This document shows, in pieces, positions 36,046 to 45,000 of a stretch of 64,000 bases of DNA (position 1 is its first letter; every line of letters starts with the position of its first letter). Source of the stretch: Limimaricola sp. (GTDB lineage: Bacteria; Pseudomonadota; Alphaproteobacteria; Rhodobacterales; Rhodobacteraceae). The position numbers were made by a program, and so were the translations under genes. The stretch is from positions 62,001 to 126,000 of the forward strand of contig NZ_WGLM01000006.1 of assembly GCF_016125575.1 (NCBI RefSeq), written 5' to 3'. The notes beneath the pieces were generated by a model. That model did not search any database, had not been told where the DNA came from, and was given only the letters and a program-made list of their open reading frames with translations.

Positions 36046-36438
36046 TCAATCCCCGGCAGCGGGGGCAGCGTCGCCGCTTGGTTCCGGATCGGGACAGCGC
36101 GCGTAGCGGAAGACGTAGCCGTCCCAGACCATGAAGATGCCATCGCCCTCATGCGTGTTCATGACCATCGCACGGGCACTCCACGCGCCGTCGCCACCGC
36201 CGCATTCCATCTGGTAAAGCGTCGCGTCCATGTCCACCACGTTGACCGGCCGGGTCATCTGGCAGGACATGCCGACGCCGGTAAAGACGCCGTCGGCGAT
36301 CTTCAGCGCTCCACCCGGCTCGCCAATCTTCGCGCAGTCCGAATCGGTCGCCTGCCGGTAGGTGCCGTCATAGGGAGAGGCAGCCACGATGGCGGGCCAG
36401 ACACACAACAGCGCCGCAATGCCGCGCATCATCCTCAT
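36046..36438 (-). CDS. Small exported protein, unknown function
   Basis: A 130-aa reading frame with a signal peptide (residues 1-20, cut after AAS or VAAS). The mature part contains four Cys (in DSDCAKIG, GMSCQM, QMECGG and YARCPD) that could form two disulfides, and ends in a Pro/Ala-rich tail. I recall similar hypothetical proteins in Rhodobacterales but no known function. It follows mlaC by three bases on the same strand, so it may belong to the mla transcript. Confidence 0.7.
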   Translation of the reverse strand: MRMMRGIAALLCVWPAIVAASPYDGTYRQATDSDCAKIGEPGGALKIADGVFTGVGMSCQMTRPVNVVDMDATLYQMECGGGDGAWSARAMVMNTHEGDGIFMVWDGYVFRYARCPDPEPSGDAAPAAGD

Positions 36439-36441
36439 GGT

Positions 36442-37068
36442 TCAGGTATTGGCGAGGTCGGCGATAAGCTGGTCGATATTGCCGCGCCGCTGGTCAAGCA
36501 TCGCGCCGATCTCGGTCCGCTCGGACAAAAGCATGTCCACGCCCTCGATGATGATGTTGTAGAACAGCACCTTGCCCGAGGCATCCGAAACGTTGAAATC
36601 AACCTCGAAAGGTGCCTGCCCGCGCAGGATGGCATTGGTCTTGACCTGCACGCCGCGCGGCAGTTGCACGGTGCCCGTCATCTCGATCCGGCCACCGATG
36701 AATTCACGGAAGCGGCGGCCGTAGCGGCGGGTGATGTAAAGGCGGAAGGCGGCGGTGAAGCGCGCCATCTGGCTGCTGGTGGCGCGGCGGGCATCCGCGC
36801 CCAGCGCGTAGCGGGCAATCGCCGGCACGTCGGCGTAGCGGTCGAAGATGCCCTCGAAATCGCGGATCATCCGGTCCTCGCTCTCGCCCGAGGCGATGAC
36901 CTTGTTGATATCGACGATCAGCGCATCGACCAGCGTGGTGGCCTGCGCGGTGGTCATTGCCCAAGCGCCGCGAGGCCCAAGACCGGCGACAAGCGCAAGG
37001 CCGGCAGCACCGGCCAGCAAGGTGCGGCGTCCGGGATTGGCGGGCAGGCGAGTATCGGGCCGGGGCAT
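36442..37068 (-). CDS. mlaC: MlaC/Ttg2D-family phospholipid-binding periplasmic protein
   Basis: This 208-aa protein has an N-terminal export signal with twin arginines (GRRTLLAGAAGLALVAG) and a MlaC domain containing GADARRATSSQMARFTAAFR and LPRGVQVKTNAILRG. MlaC shuttles phospholipid between the outer-membrane MlaA complex and the inner-membrane MlaFEDB ABC transporter. The start at 37068 (MPRPDTR) has an AAGGAG site and avoids 38 extra residues. It is 28 bases downstream of mlaA; the MlaFEDB genes are not in the window. Confidence 0.85.
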   Translation of the reverse strand: MPRPDTRLPANPGRRTLLAGAAGLALVAGLGPRGAWAMTTAQATTLVDALIVDINKVIASGESEDRMIRDFEGIFDRYADVPAIARYALGADARRATSSQMARFTAAFRLYITRRYGRRFREFIGGRIEMTGTVQLPRGVQVKTNAILRGQAPFEVDFNVSDASGKVLFYNIIIEGVDMLLSERTEIGAMLDQRRGNIDQLIADLANT

Positions 37069-37096
37069 GGTCCTGGTCTCCTTCAGCGGCGCGGGG

Positions 37097-37870
37097 CTAG
37101 TTCGCATATGGGTCTGCGTAAGGATCTGCATAGGGGTCAGCATAGGGATCGGCGGCGTCTTGCCCAGACGCACTGGTCGCATTGCCGGCGGTGAACCGCC
37201 GGTTCTGCAGATACATCAGCCGGGTCTGCGCATAACTGTCGGCACTGTCGTAAAGCACTGAGTCGAACGTTTCCGAGAAGCGGCCACGCTGGATGACCAG
37301 CGCGGCAGCCGATGACGGCAACTGCAACCGCCACGACAACGCGGGCCTTGTGAAATTGAACGGATCAAGCAGCAGGTCCACCACGGTGCCCACGCTGTCG
37401 CGCTGGGTCGAGGGGCCAAGGATCGGCGTTTCCGAATAGGCCCCTTCGGGAAATCCCCAGACCGCCAGCGTCTCTCCGAAATCGGTCGTGCGCTCGTTCA
37501 GGCCGACGGCACTGGCCGGGTCGAAAAGGCCGCCGATACCCAGTGTGCTGTTGAGTACGAAGCGCACCGTGTTCGTCACCACGATCCCGGCATTGCCCTG
37601 CAGCACGCCGTTCACCACCATTCCGGGCAGGGCAAGGTTGTGCGAGAAGGCCACGACCGGATCGGTCAGGGCCGGCGGCGCCTTGGCGATCGTCATTGCG
37701 ACCGGGCGCAACACCTTGCGGTCGAAGGAGACGTTGAAATCGTGAACCCGCCGATTGCGCGCCTCGTGCGGGTCGTTGAAGGCCGCCCCGGGCGGGGCCT
37801 GGGTGCAGGCCGTAAGGGCCACGATAGCCGCAAGTCCCAACGCCGCCGCGAGCCGGTTTTTCGAAAACAA
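37097..37870 (-). CDS. mlaA: MlaA/VacJ outer-membrane lipoprotein
   Basis: This protein removes mislocalised phospholipid from the outer leaflet. From the TTG at 37870 it is 257 aa: a short basic start (FSKNR), a hydrophobic stretch and lipobox LTAC near residues 20-23, then the MlaA domain with NDPHEARNRRVHDFNV, GLFDPASAVGL and DFGETLAVWGFPEGAY. An ATG at 38002 would put 44 residues ahead of the lipoprotein signal and overlap the divergent ABC gene start, so TTG (37870 or 37876) is preferred. The C-terminus consists of four DPYA repeats. Confidence 0.85.
   Translation of the reverse strand: MFSKNRLAAALGLAAIVALTACTQAPPGAAFNDPHEARNRRVHDFNVSFDRKVLRPVAMTIAKAPPALTDPVVAFSHNLALPGMVVNGVLQGNAGIVVTNTVRFVLNSTLGIGGLFDPASAVGLNERTTDFGETLAVWGFPEGAYSETPILGPSTQRDSVGTVVDLLLDPFNFTRPALSWRLQLPSSAAALVIQRGRFSETFDSVLYDSADSYAQTRLMYLQNRRFTAGNATSASGQDAADPYADPYADPYADPYAN
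37103..37150 (-). repeat. Four 12-bp tandem repeats encoding DPYA at the MlaA C-terminus
   Basis: The minus strand reads four units of GAY-CCN-TAY-GCN (37150-37103) giving DPYADPYADPYADPYA, followed by Asn and the stop. The third codon positions differ between units, so the repeat is maintained at protein level or is old. Confidence 0.8.
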
Positions 37871-37990
37871 TGACAAAGATGGACCGATCTTAAGCGGATG
37901 GATAGATTCAGGGATATGTAACAGAACCGGCCAGCCATGTAATCGGCAAATTCCCGGCTGGGCGCGGTGGACAGGGACGGACAGGCGACG

Positions 37991-39739
37991 ATGGCGCATC
38001 ACGTTTCCGACAACAGGGCCGGGCGCGGGGCGGCAGAATTGCGCGCTGCGCTGCGCGACAGCCGCGGCCTGCTCTGGGCTGTGGGGGTGTTCAGCACGGT
38101 GGTCAATGCACTGATGCTGACCGCGCCGATCTACATGCTCAACATCTATGACCGGGTCCTGCCGGCCCGCTCGGCCGAGACCTTGATCGCGCTTTCAGTG
38201 CTGATGGTCACGCTTTATGCCGCAATGGCGGTGCTGGATGGCGCCCGAACGCGGGTCATGGCACGCATCGCGGCTCGGGTACAGACGCGGCTGGAAGGGC
38301 GCGTTCTGGGTGCGGTGCTGGCTGCCGGCGCGGGTGGCCCGGCGCCTGCGCAGGCCGCGACCGGGGCCAGCGACCTTGATGCGGTGCAGCGATTTCTCTC
38401 CTCACCCGCGCTGACGGCGCTGTTCGATCTGCCCTTCACGCCGCTGTTTCTTGCGGGGATCTTCCTGTTCCACCCGCTGTTGGGCCTTCTGGCTGTAGCG
38501 GGCGGTGCGGCGCTTGTGGCGCTCGCGCTGGCCAATCAGGCGCTGACGCGCAGGCCCGGTGCCGAGGCTGTTGCGGCCCAGCAGCGGGCCGAGGCCCTGG
38601 GCCTGCATCTGCGCGCGGAGGCGGGGACACTGGCCGCGCTCGGCATGGCCGGGACGGGGTTGACGCACTGGACGGCCGTGCGTCAATCGGCACTGGACCG
38701 ATCGCTGGCCGCCGGCGATGCCGCCGGGGCCTTTTCGGCCACCACGCGGGCGCTGCGGCTGGGGCTTCAGTCGGCAATGCTGGGGCTTGGTGCCTTCGTC
38801 GCACTGCGGGGCGAGATCACGCCGGGTGCGATGATCGCGGGATCTGTGCTGTTGGGCCGCGCCCTTGCCCCGGTCGAGTCGCTGGTTGCGCAGTGGGCGC
38901 TGCTGCAGCGCGCAGCAGAGGGCCGTCGCAACCTTGCCGCGCTGCTGACAGCCCTGCCGCCGACGCCGGTGCGCACCGCGCTGCCGCGTCCCGCTGCACG
39001 GCTGGAGGTCAACGGGCTGTCGTTGCTGGCCCCGGGCACCGCCCGGCCTGTGGTGCGCGGCGTGGGCTTTGTTATTCAGCCGGGACAGGCCATGGGGGTT
39101 ATCGGCCCATCCGGTGCAGGCAAGACCACGCTGGCTCAGGCGCTGACCGGCGCGCTGCCGCCTGCTGCCGGGACGATCCGGCTGGATGGCGCGACGCTTG
39201 ATCAATACGGGCCGGCGTCGCTGGGCGAGCTGGTGGGCTATTTGCCCCAACGCGTACCGGTGTTCGAAGGCACAGTGCGCGCCAATATCGCCCGCCTTTC
39301 AGCGGCACCCGACGATGCGACCGTGGTCGCGGCCGCCCGTGCCGCCGCCGCGCATGAGATGATCCTGCGTCTGCCGCAGGGCTATGACACGGTGCTGGCT
39401 CCCGGTGGGGCGCCGCTTTCGGGCGGGCAGGTGCAACGGCTGGGCCTTGCCCGCGCGCTTTACGGCAATCCGGTTCTGCTGGTGCTGGACGAGCCCAATT
39501 CCAGCCTCGACAACGACGGCACAGTGGCACTGAACGCCGCGATCCGCGCTGCAAAGGCCGATGGTCGTGCAGTTGTGGTGATGGCGCACCGCCCCGCTGC
39601 GATTCAGGAATGCGATATTTTGTTGATGCTGGAAGGCGGAGTTGGCCGCGCCTTTGGCCCGCGCGACAAGGTGTTGCGCGAGATGGTGCAGAACCACGGC
39701 ATTATCCGCAGCGCAGCCATGCCCGGTGGTGTCACGTGA
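37991..39739 (+). CDS. Type I secretion system permease/ATPase (PrtD family)
   Basis: This 582-aa half-transporter has an N-terminal six-helix ABC exporter domain (about 25-320) and an ATPase domain. Walker A GPSGAGKTTL is near residues 372-381, the signature LSGGQVQRLGLARAL near 477-491 and Walker B LLVLDEP near 497-503. It lacks a peptidase C39 or CLD extension, so it is of the protease/S-layer exporter (PrtD/RsaD) type. It overlaps the HlyD-family gene by four bases (GTGA). No RTX-type substrate or TolC is encoded in the window. Confidence 0.9.
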   Translation: MAHHVSDNRAGRGAAELRAALRDSRGLLWAVGVFSTVVNALMLTAPIYMLNIYDRVLPARSAETLIALSVLMVTLYAAMAVLDGARTRVMARIAARVQTRLEGRVLGAVLAAGAGGPAPAQAATGASDLDAVQRFLSSPALTALFDLPFTPLFLAGIFLFHPLLGLLAVAGGAALVALALANQALTRRPGAEAVAAQQRAEALGLHLRAEAGTLAALGMAGTGLTHWTAVRQSALDRSLAAGDAAGAFSATTRALRLGLQSAMLGLGAFVALRGEITPGAMIAGSVLLGRALAPVESLVAQWALLQRAAEGRRNLAALLTALPPTPVRTALPRPAARLEVNGLSLLAPGTARPVVRGVGFVIQPGQAMGVIGPSGAGKTTLAQALTGALPPAAGTIRLDGATLDQYGPASLGELVGYLPQRVPVFEGTVRANIARLSAAPDDATVVAAARAAAAHEMILRLPQGYDTVLAPGGAPLSGGQVQRLGLARALYGNPVLLVLDEPNSSLDNDGTVALNAAIRAAKADGRAVVVMAHRPAAIQECDILLMLEGGVGRAFGPRDKVLREMVQNHGIIRSAAMPGGVT

Positions 39740-41052
39740 CGGCGGCCGCGCCAGAGATCGCCATGCGCCGGCGCGGGGCAAGGGGGCCGGTGCTGGCAGG
39801 GCTGCTGACGCTGGTGGCCCTTGCCCTTTTCCTTGGTGTCTGGGGCGCCTTTGCCGACCTGACCGGTGCGGTCATCGCCGCCGGCCAGATCGAGGTCGAA
39901 CGCAATCGGCTGCCGGTCCAGAACGCGGATGGTGGCGTCATCGCGGCCGTTCAAACCGAGGAAGGCCAGCAGGTTGAGGCGGGCGATGTCCTTTTCGAGT
40001 TCGATACCGAAACCGCCCGCTCGGATCTTGCCTCGATCGAAGGACGGTTATTCGAGATCATGGCCCGCCGCGCCCGCTACGAGGCCGAGCAGGACGGCGC
40101 GGACACCCTGACGTTCGACCCGGTCCTCACCTCGTCCAGCAATCCGGTCGCCGCCACGCTGATGGACGGCCAGCGGCGCCTTTTCGACGCACGCCGCACC
40201 GCGCAGGCCAACGAGGCCGAACAGCTGGCCCGCCAGCGTGAACAGGTCGGCGCGCAAATTCGCGGACTTCAGGCACAGGCAGCGGGGGCAGCCGCGCAGA
40301 TCGCGCTGCTCGATACCCAGATCACCAGTCAGCAGGACCTGCGTGACAGGGGCCTTGCACAGGCCGCAACGCTGACCGCCCTGCAACGCCAGCGTGCCGA
40401 TCTTGCCGGGCAACAGGGTGCTATCGCCGCCGCCATTGCCGAGGCGCAGGGGCGCGATGCAGGCCTTGCGCTGGCCGCGCTGAAACTGGGCGACGATCGC
40501 CGCGAACAGGCCATCAGTCAGTTGCGCGATCTTGGCCCGGCCGAATCCGATCTGGTCCAGAAGCGCGCGCAATTGATCCGGCAGATTGACCGCGCCACGG
40601 TGCGCGCGCCGGTCGCAGGCACCGTTTATGGCCTCGTGGCCACCGCGCCGCAGACGCTGGTCCGGCCGGGCGAGACGCTGCTTTACCTCGTGCCAAGGGA
40701 TCGCCCGCTGGAGATCACCGCGCGGATCGCGCCGCGCGATATCGACCAGGTTCACCCCGGCCAAGAGGTGCTGTTGCGGCTGACCGCCTTCGACCAGCGG
40801 CGCACGCCGGAAGTGGCCGGAACGATCACCCGCGTCTCGGCAGATACTTTCCGCGACCAGCCCGGCGGGCCGTCCTATTACCGCGCGACCGTAGCACTTG
40901 ATCCGGGCGCGGCCAAAACCCTGCCCGAAGGCCTGCGATTGATCCCCGGCATGCCCGTCGAAGTGCAGGTGCGCGGGGCCAGCCGCACGCTGTTTGACTA
41001 TTTCCTAAAGCCGCTGGGCGATTTTTTCGCCCATGCCTTCCGCGAGACCTGA
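39736..41052 (+). CDS. HlyD-family periplasmic adaptor of the type I secretion system
   Basis: A 438-aa membrane-fusion protein with a GTG start overlapping the ABC gene. One membrane helix lies at about 15-38, and a biotinyl-lipoyl-like half-motif at about 54-90 (NADGGVIAAVQTEEGQQV). A long Gln/Ala-rich alpha-helical coiled coil spans about 105-285, and the second lipoyl half with RAPVAGTVYGL is near 294-304. A C-terminal beta-barrel follows. It bridges the ABC transporter to an outer-membrane TolC channel. ATG 39763 is an alternative start. Confidence 0.9.
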   Translation: MTAAAPEIAMRRRGARGPVLAGLLTLVALALFLGVWGAFADLTGAVIAAGQIEVERNRLPVQNADGGVIAAVQTEEGQQVEAGDVLFEFDTETARSDLASIEGRLFEIMARRARYEAEQDGADTLTFDPVLTSSSNPVAATLMDGQRRLFDARRTAQANEAEQLARQREQVGAQIRGLQAQAAGAAAQIALLDTQITSQQDLRDRGLAQAATLTALQRQRADLAGQQGAIAAAIAEAQGRDAGLALAALKLGDDRREQAISQLRDLGPAESDLVQKRAQLIRQIDRATVRAPVAGTVYGLVATAPQTLVRPGETLLYLVPRDRPLEITARIAPRDIDQVHPGQEVLLRLTAFDQRRTPEVAGTITRVSADTFRDQPGGPSYYRATVALDPGAAKTLPEGLRLIPGMPVEVQVRGASRTLFDYFLKPLGDFFAHAFRET

Positions 41053-41114
41053 TTGTCCCTGCCCGCCAAGGCGGGTAGCGTCGCGCCGAACACGACGACA
41101 GGAAAGGATGCAGG

Positions 41115-41579
41115 ATGGCGGGACAATTCGAAGCGAAACTGGCGGAGCTTGGCGTCACCCTGCCCGACGCGCCCGCCCCGCGCGCCAATTACGTGCCGTG
41201 GGTGGTCACCGGCAACACCGTCTGGGTGTCGGGCCAGGTCGCCTCCGGGCCCGACGGACTGATTTGCGGCAAGCTGGGCGCCGACATGAGCCTCGAGGCG
41301 GGCGCGGCCGCGGCGCGCGCCTGCGCGATCACCCTTCTGGCGCAGGTCAAGGCCGCCTGCGGGGGCGATCTGGACCGGCTGGCGCGGGTGATCAAGCTGA
41401 CCGGCTTCGTCAACTCCACCCCCGATTTCACTGATCAGCCGAAGGTGATCAACGGCGCATCGGATTTCCTTGTCGCTGCGCTGGGGGATGCTGGCCGTCA
41501 TGCCCGCTCGGCGGTGTCAGCGGCGTCACTGCCACTTGGCGTTGCGGTTGAAATCGAAGGCATTTTCGAAATCAGATGA
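41115..41579 (+). CDS. RidA family protein (YjgF/YER057c/UK114)
   Basis: This 154-aa protein is of the RidA family, whose best-known members hydrolyse reactive enamine/imine intermediates such as 2-aminoacrylate. It shows VVTGNTVWVSGQVA near residues 34-47, VIKLTGFVNSTPDFTDQPKV near 94-113 and a C-terminal AVSAASLPLGVAVEIEGIFE. The Arg that binds the substrate carboxylate in canonical RidA (in RSAVxV..LP) corresponds here to the R in HARSAVSAASLP. It is longer than archetypal RidA (about 128 aa). It overlaps the GDPD gene (ATGA). Confidence 0.9.
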   Translation: MAGQFEAKLAELGVTLPDAPAPRANYVPWVVTGNTVWVSGQVASGPDGLICGKLGADMSLEAGAAAARACAITLLAQVKAACGGDLDRLARVIKLTGFVNSTPDFTDQPKVINGASDFLVAALGDAGRHARSAVSAASLPLGVAVEIEGIFEIR

Positions 41580-42328
41580 GTCTGCCGCCTGCCTTTCTCG
41601 CCCGGCCCCTCGCCCACCGTGCGCTGCACGACACGGCCGAGGGCCGCCCCGAGAACAGCCGCGCGGCCATGCGCGCGGCCATCGCGGCGGGCTATGGCAT
41701 CGAGATGGACCTGCAACTGTCGGCCGATGGGGTGCCGATGGTCTTTCACGACTACGACCTTGCCCGCCTGACAGGCGAGACCGGCCCGCTGGCCACCCGC
41801 ACGGCGGCCGAGCTGGGCCGGATCCGCCTGCGCCACGGCGATGAGGGTATCCCGACGCTGGCCGAGGTGCTGGCGCTGGTGGCGGGCCGGGCGCCCCTGC
41901 TGATCGAGATCAAGGACCAGGACGGCGCCTTGGGCCCCGACGTGGGACGGCTGGAAGAGGCGACAGCGCAGGCGCTGGCGGGTTATGACGACCCGGTGGC
42001 GGTGATGTCCTTTAACCCGCATTCGATGGGCGAAATGGCCAGTCTTGCACCCGCGATCCCGCGCGGCCTGACGACCTGCGCCTTTCCCGCGGCCGATTGG
42101 CTAACGATCCCGCCCGCCACCCGCGAGAGGCTGGCCGCCATTCCGGACTACGCCCGCACCGGCGCGTGCTTCATCAGCCACGAAGCGGCCGACCTCGGCA
42201 ATCCGCGCGTGGCAGAGCTGAAGGCAGCGGGCGCGGCGATATTGTGCTGGACGATCCGCACGCCCGCGCAAGAGGCAGAGGCGCGAAAGGTGGCGCAGAA
42301 CATCACATTCGAGGGCTATCTGCCTTGA
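41576..42328 (+). CDS. Glycerophosphodiester phosphodiesterase family protein
   Basis: A 250-aa TIM-barrel enzyme that splits glycerophosphodiesters into glycerol 3-phosphate and an alcohol. Catalytic and Ca2+-binding motifs are present: AHRALHD near residue 12, GRPENSRAAM near 21-30, YGIEMDLQLSADGVPMVFHDYDLARLTG in the next barrel strand, and the closing IRTPAQEAEA. It lacks a signal peptide, so it is cytosolic of the UgpQ type. It is translationally coupled to the upstream RidA-family gene and followed by a FemAB-like acyltransferase gene. Confidence 0.9.
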   Translation: MSLPPAFLARPLAHRALHDTAEGRPENSRAAMRAAIAAGYGIEMDLQLSADGVPMVFHDYDLARLTGETGPLATRTAAELGRIRLRHGDEGIPTLAEVLALVAGRAPLLIEIKDQDGALGPDVGRLEEATAQALAGYDDPVAVMSFNPHSMGEMASLAPAIPRGLTTCAFPAADWLTIPPATRERLAAIPDYARTGACFISHEAADLGNPRVAELKAAGAAILCWTIRTPAQEAEARKVAQNITFEGYLP

Positions 42329-42359
42329 CCGGGGCGCTGCCGCACCCACCTCAACGCCC

Positions 42360-43541
42360 ATGACCGCGACGATCGAGATCACCACCCATACCCGGATCGA
42401 CGACATTTCCGCCGCCGATTGGGATGGCTGTGCCTGTCCTGAAACGGCTGATGGCGGCCGCCCGCACGACCCGTTCACCACCCACCGCTTTCTCAAGGCA
42501 CTAGAGGATAGCGGCTCGGTCGGTACCGGCTCGGGCTGGCAGCCGCGCTACCTTGCCGCGCGGGCGGAGGGCAAGCTGATCGGCGTGGCACCCCTTTTTG
42601 CCAAGAGCCACAGCCAGGGCGAATACATCTTCGATCACGGCTGGGCCGATGCATGGGAACGGGCCGGCGGCCGCTATTACCCCAAGCTTCAGATCGCGGT
42701 GCCCTTCACACCGGCCACGGGCCGCCGCTTTCTGACGCCGCCCGGCGAAGAGGTGCACGGGATGGCCGCGCTGCTGCAAGGCGCGGTGCAGATCGCGGCC
42801 GAGAACCGGCTGTCGTCGCTGCACGTCACCTTCTGCACCGAGGCCGAGGCGCTGGCGGGTGCCGAAATGGGCCTGTTGGCCCGTACCGGCCAGCAGTTTC
42901 ACTGGGAAAATCCCGGCTATGGCAGCTTTGAGGATTTTCTGGCCGAGCTTTCCAGCCGCAAGCGCAAGATGATCCGCAAGGAGCGCGCCGAGGCGCAGGG
43001 CTTTGGCGGGCAGATCGTGCAGTTGACGGGAAAGGATATCCACCCCGAGCATTGGGATGCGTTCTGGGCCTTTTATCAGGACACCGGCAACCGCAAATGG
43101 GGCACCCCCTACCTGACCCGCCGCTTTTTCGATCTGGCCCACGAACGGCTGCGCGACGACATGCTGATGGTGCTGGCGCTGGACGACGGGCGGCCGATCG
43201 CGGGTGCCCTCAATTTCATCGGGCGGGAAACGCTGTTCGGCCGATACTGGGGCTGTACCCAGCATCACCCCTTCCTGCATTTCGAACTGTGCTATTACCA
43301 GGCCATCGACTACGCCATCGCGCATGGCCTGCGGGTTGAGGCCGGGGCGCAAGGCGAACACAAGCTGGCGCGCGGCTATCTGCCGGTTGAAACCCACTCG
43401 CTGCACTGGATCGGCGATGAAGGGTTCCGCGACGCTGTCGCGCGCTATCTTGAGGCCGAAAAACGCGCCGTCGATCACGAGATCGAGGTGTTGACGCAAT
43501 ATGGCCCGTTCAAACGCCACCATCAGGAGGAACAACAATGA
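42360..43541 (+). CDS. FemAB-like GNAT-fold protein (DUF482/COG3146)
   Basis: This 393-aa protein belongs to the peptidogalycan-biosynthesis/recognition group (COG3146). Typical segments are WDACACPE-like DWDGCACP near residue 20, HPFTTHRFLKALEDSGSVG-like DPFTTHRFLKALE near 39-51, SRKRKMIRKERAEAQG near 199-214 and ALNFIGRETLFGRYWGC near 281-297. The fold is a double GNAT like FemX, which adds amino acids to cell-wall peptides using aminoacyl-tRNA, but the substrate in this family is not established. It overlaps the next gene by four bases. Confidence 0.8.
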   Translation: MTATIEITTHTRIDDISAADWDGCACPETADGGRPHDPFTTHRFLKALEDSGSVGTGSGWQPRYLAARAEGKLIGVAPLFAKSHSQGEYIFDHGWADAWERAGGRYYPKLQIAVPFTPATGRRFLTPPGEEVHGMAALLQGAVQIAAENRLSSLHVTFCTEAEALAGAEMGLLARTGQQFHWENPGYGSFEDFLAELSSRKRKMIRKERAEAQGFGGQIVQLTGKDIHPEHWDAFWAFYQDTGNRKWGTPYLTRRFFDLAHERLRDDMLMVLALDDGRPIAGALNFIGRETLFGRYWGCTQHHPFLHFELCYYQAIDYAIAHGLRVEAGAQGEHKLARGYLPVETHSLHWIGDEGFRDAVARYLEAEKRAVDHEIEVLTQYGPFKRHHQEEQQ

Positions 43542-43912
43542 CCGAGACGCTGACCAAGGCGGAACGCGACGCGGCCCTGCCTGCACTTGGGCAATCCGGC
43601 TGGGGCGCAATTCCCGACCGCGACGCGATCCGCAAAATCTGGAAGTTCCGCAACTTCTCGGAAGCTTGGGGGTTCATGGCGCGGGCTGCACTGGTTGCCG
43701 AGAAGATGAACCACCACCCCGAATGGATGAACGTCTACAACGTGGTCGACGTCACGCTGACCACGCATGACGCGCATGGACTGACTGCGCTCGACGTGGA
43801 GCTGGCGCGTAAGATGGATGCGATGGCCGGCAATGCCGAGGTGCAGCGCGACCATTCCGAGCCGGTCGAATGCCTTTGCCAGCTGCATGCAAAGGGCGGC
43901 GCACCGGACTGA
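43538..43912 (+). CDS. 4a-hydroxytetrahydrobiopterin dehydratase (pterin-4a-carbinolamine dehydratase)
   Basis: This 124-aa protein shows the pterin-carbinolamine dehydratase motif EKMNHHPEW near residues 54-62 with its paired His residues, and IRKIWKFRNFSEAWGFM earlier. It regenerates quinonoid dihydropterin after aromatic amino acid hydroxylation and may help in molybdopterin or pterin recycling. It is about 25 residues longer than the standard enzyme because of an ETVDH-type C-terminal tail (HSEPVECLCQLH). AGGAGG precedes the start. No phenylalanine hydroxylase gene is seen in the window. Confidence 0.9.
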   Translation: MTETLTKAERDAALPALGQSGWGAIPDRDAIRKIWKFRNFSEAWGFMARAALVAEKMNHHPEWMNVYNVVDVTLTTHDAHGLTALDVELARKMDAMAGNAEVQRDHSEPVECLCQLHAKGGAPD

Positions 43913-43989
43913 CGACCGGGCCCATCGGGTTGACCTCGGAAGCCCGGGCGTCCAAGACCTGAGCCCCGGACGACAGAGGAGATACACGC

Positions 43990-44835
43990 ATGGACAACCT
44001 GCTGGGCACCGTCATCTGGAACGGCAAGACGCTGGGCGATCTGTTGACGCTCGACATGCTGGCCTCGCTTGCCGGGTCAATCTTCGGCGCGCTCGCCATC
44101 GTGGTGCTGGGGTTCTTCATCGCCGGGCTGGTGCGCGGCCGGCTGGTGCGGATGGGGCAGAAGTATCGCCGCCTTGACCAGACGCTGTTCACCTTTCTCG
44201 GCAACCTCTCGCGCTATGCCATCCTCGCCTACACGGCGATTTTCGTTCTCAACACCTTCGGGGTGCAGACCACATCCGTCGTCGCCCTGATCGGCGCGGC
44301 CGGCCTGGCCGTAGGCCTGGCGTTGCAGGGAACCTTGGCGAATGTCGCTGCGGGGGTGATGATTATCCTGTTCCGGCCGATCAAACTGGGCGATTTCGTC
44401 GAGGTGGCAGGCCAGTCGGGCACCGTCAAGGACATCACACTCAACAATATCGAGTTGGCGACGCTTGCCAATGTTCAGGTCATCGTTCCCAACGGCAAGG
44501 TCTGGGGCGATGTCATCACCAATTACTCCGTCTATCAGCAGCGCCGCGCCGAATGGGTGTTCGGCGTCAGTTATTCCAGCGACCTGAAACTGGTCGAGCA
44601 CACCATTCGCGAGGTGATCGAGGCTGACCCGCGCGCATTGGCCGAACCCGCACCCTTCGTGCAGGTCAATAATCTTGGTGATTACTCGGTGGATTTCCTC
44701 GTGCGCTACTGGTGCACCAGCAGCGACTACTGGCAGTTTCAGGCAGACATCAAGCGCAAGGTGAAAGAAGCCTTCGACGCCAAGGGCATCGACATTCCTT
44801 TCCCGACGCAGACGCACCTGACAGTCCCGGCCTGA
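43990..44835 (+). CDS. Mechanosensitive ion channel, MscS family
   Basis: This 281-aa small-conductance mechanosensitive channel has three membrane helices in the first 125 residues. TM3 is Gly/Ala-rich (ALIGAAGLAVGLALQGTLAN, about 99-118, the pore-lining pattern). The MscS beta domain follows with NVAAGVMIILFRPIKLGDFV and IVPNGKVWGDVITNYS. Such channels release solutes during hypo-osmotic shock. A strong ribosome site (GAGGAG) precedes the start. Confidence 0.92.
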   Translation: MDNLLGTVIWNGKTLGDLLTLDMLASLAGSIFGALAIVVLGFFIAGLVRGRLVRMGQKYRRLDQTLFTFLGNLSRYAILAYTAIFVLNTFGVQTTSVVALIGAAGLAVGLALQGTLANVAAGVMIILFRPIKLGDFVEVAGQSGTVKDITLNNIELATLANVQVIVPNGKVWGDVITNYSVYQQRRAEWVFGVSYSSDLKLVEHTIREVIEADPRALAEPAPFVQVNNLGDYSVDFLVRYWCTSSDYWQFQADIKRKVKEAFDAKGIDIPFPTQTHLTVPA

Positions 44836-45000
44836 ACCGCGCCGGAGGGGCCCGCATGAAGGCCCTTCCATCCATGTGCGGCGAAACTGGCGACAGCGCT
44901 TCGGGCCGGCGGAGCAAAACACTTGATCCAGCGACAGGATAACGCAAGATCGACCGCAGGCGGCGAGCCACTTGGCGAACGTCGGCCAAGAGATCGAAAA

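Noticed and set aside
37871-38002. ATG at 38002 as the mlaA start
   Set aside because: It places 44 extra residues before the lipoprotein signal and overlaps the divergent ABC transporter start.
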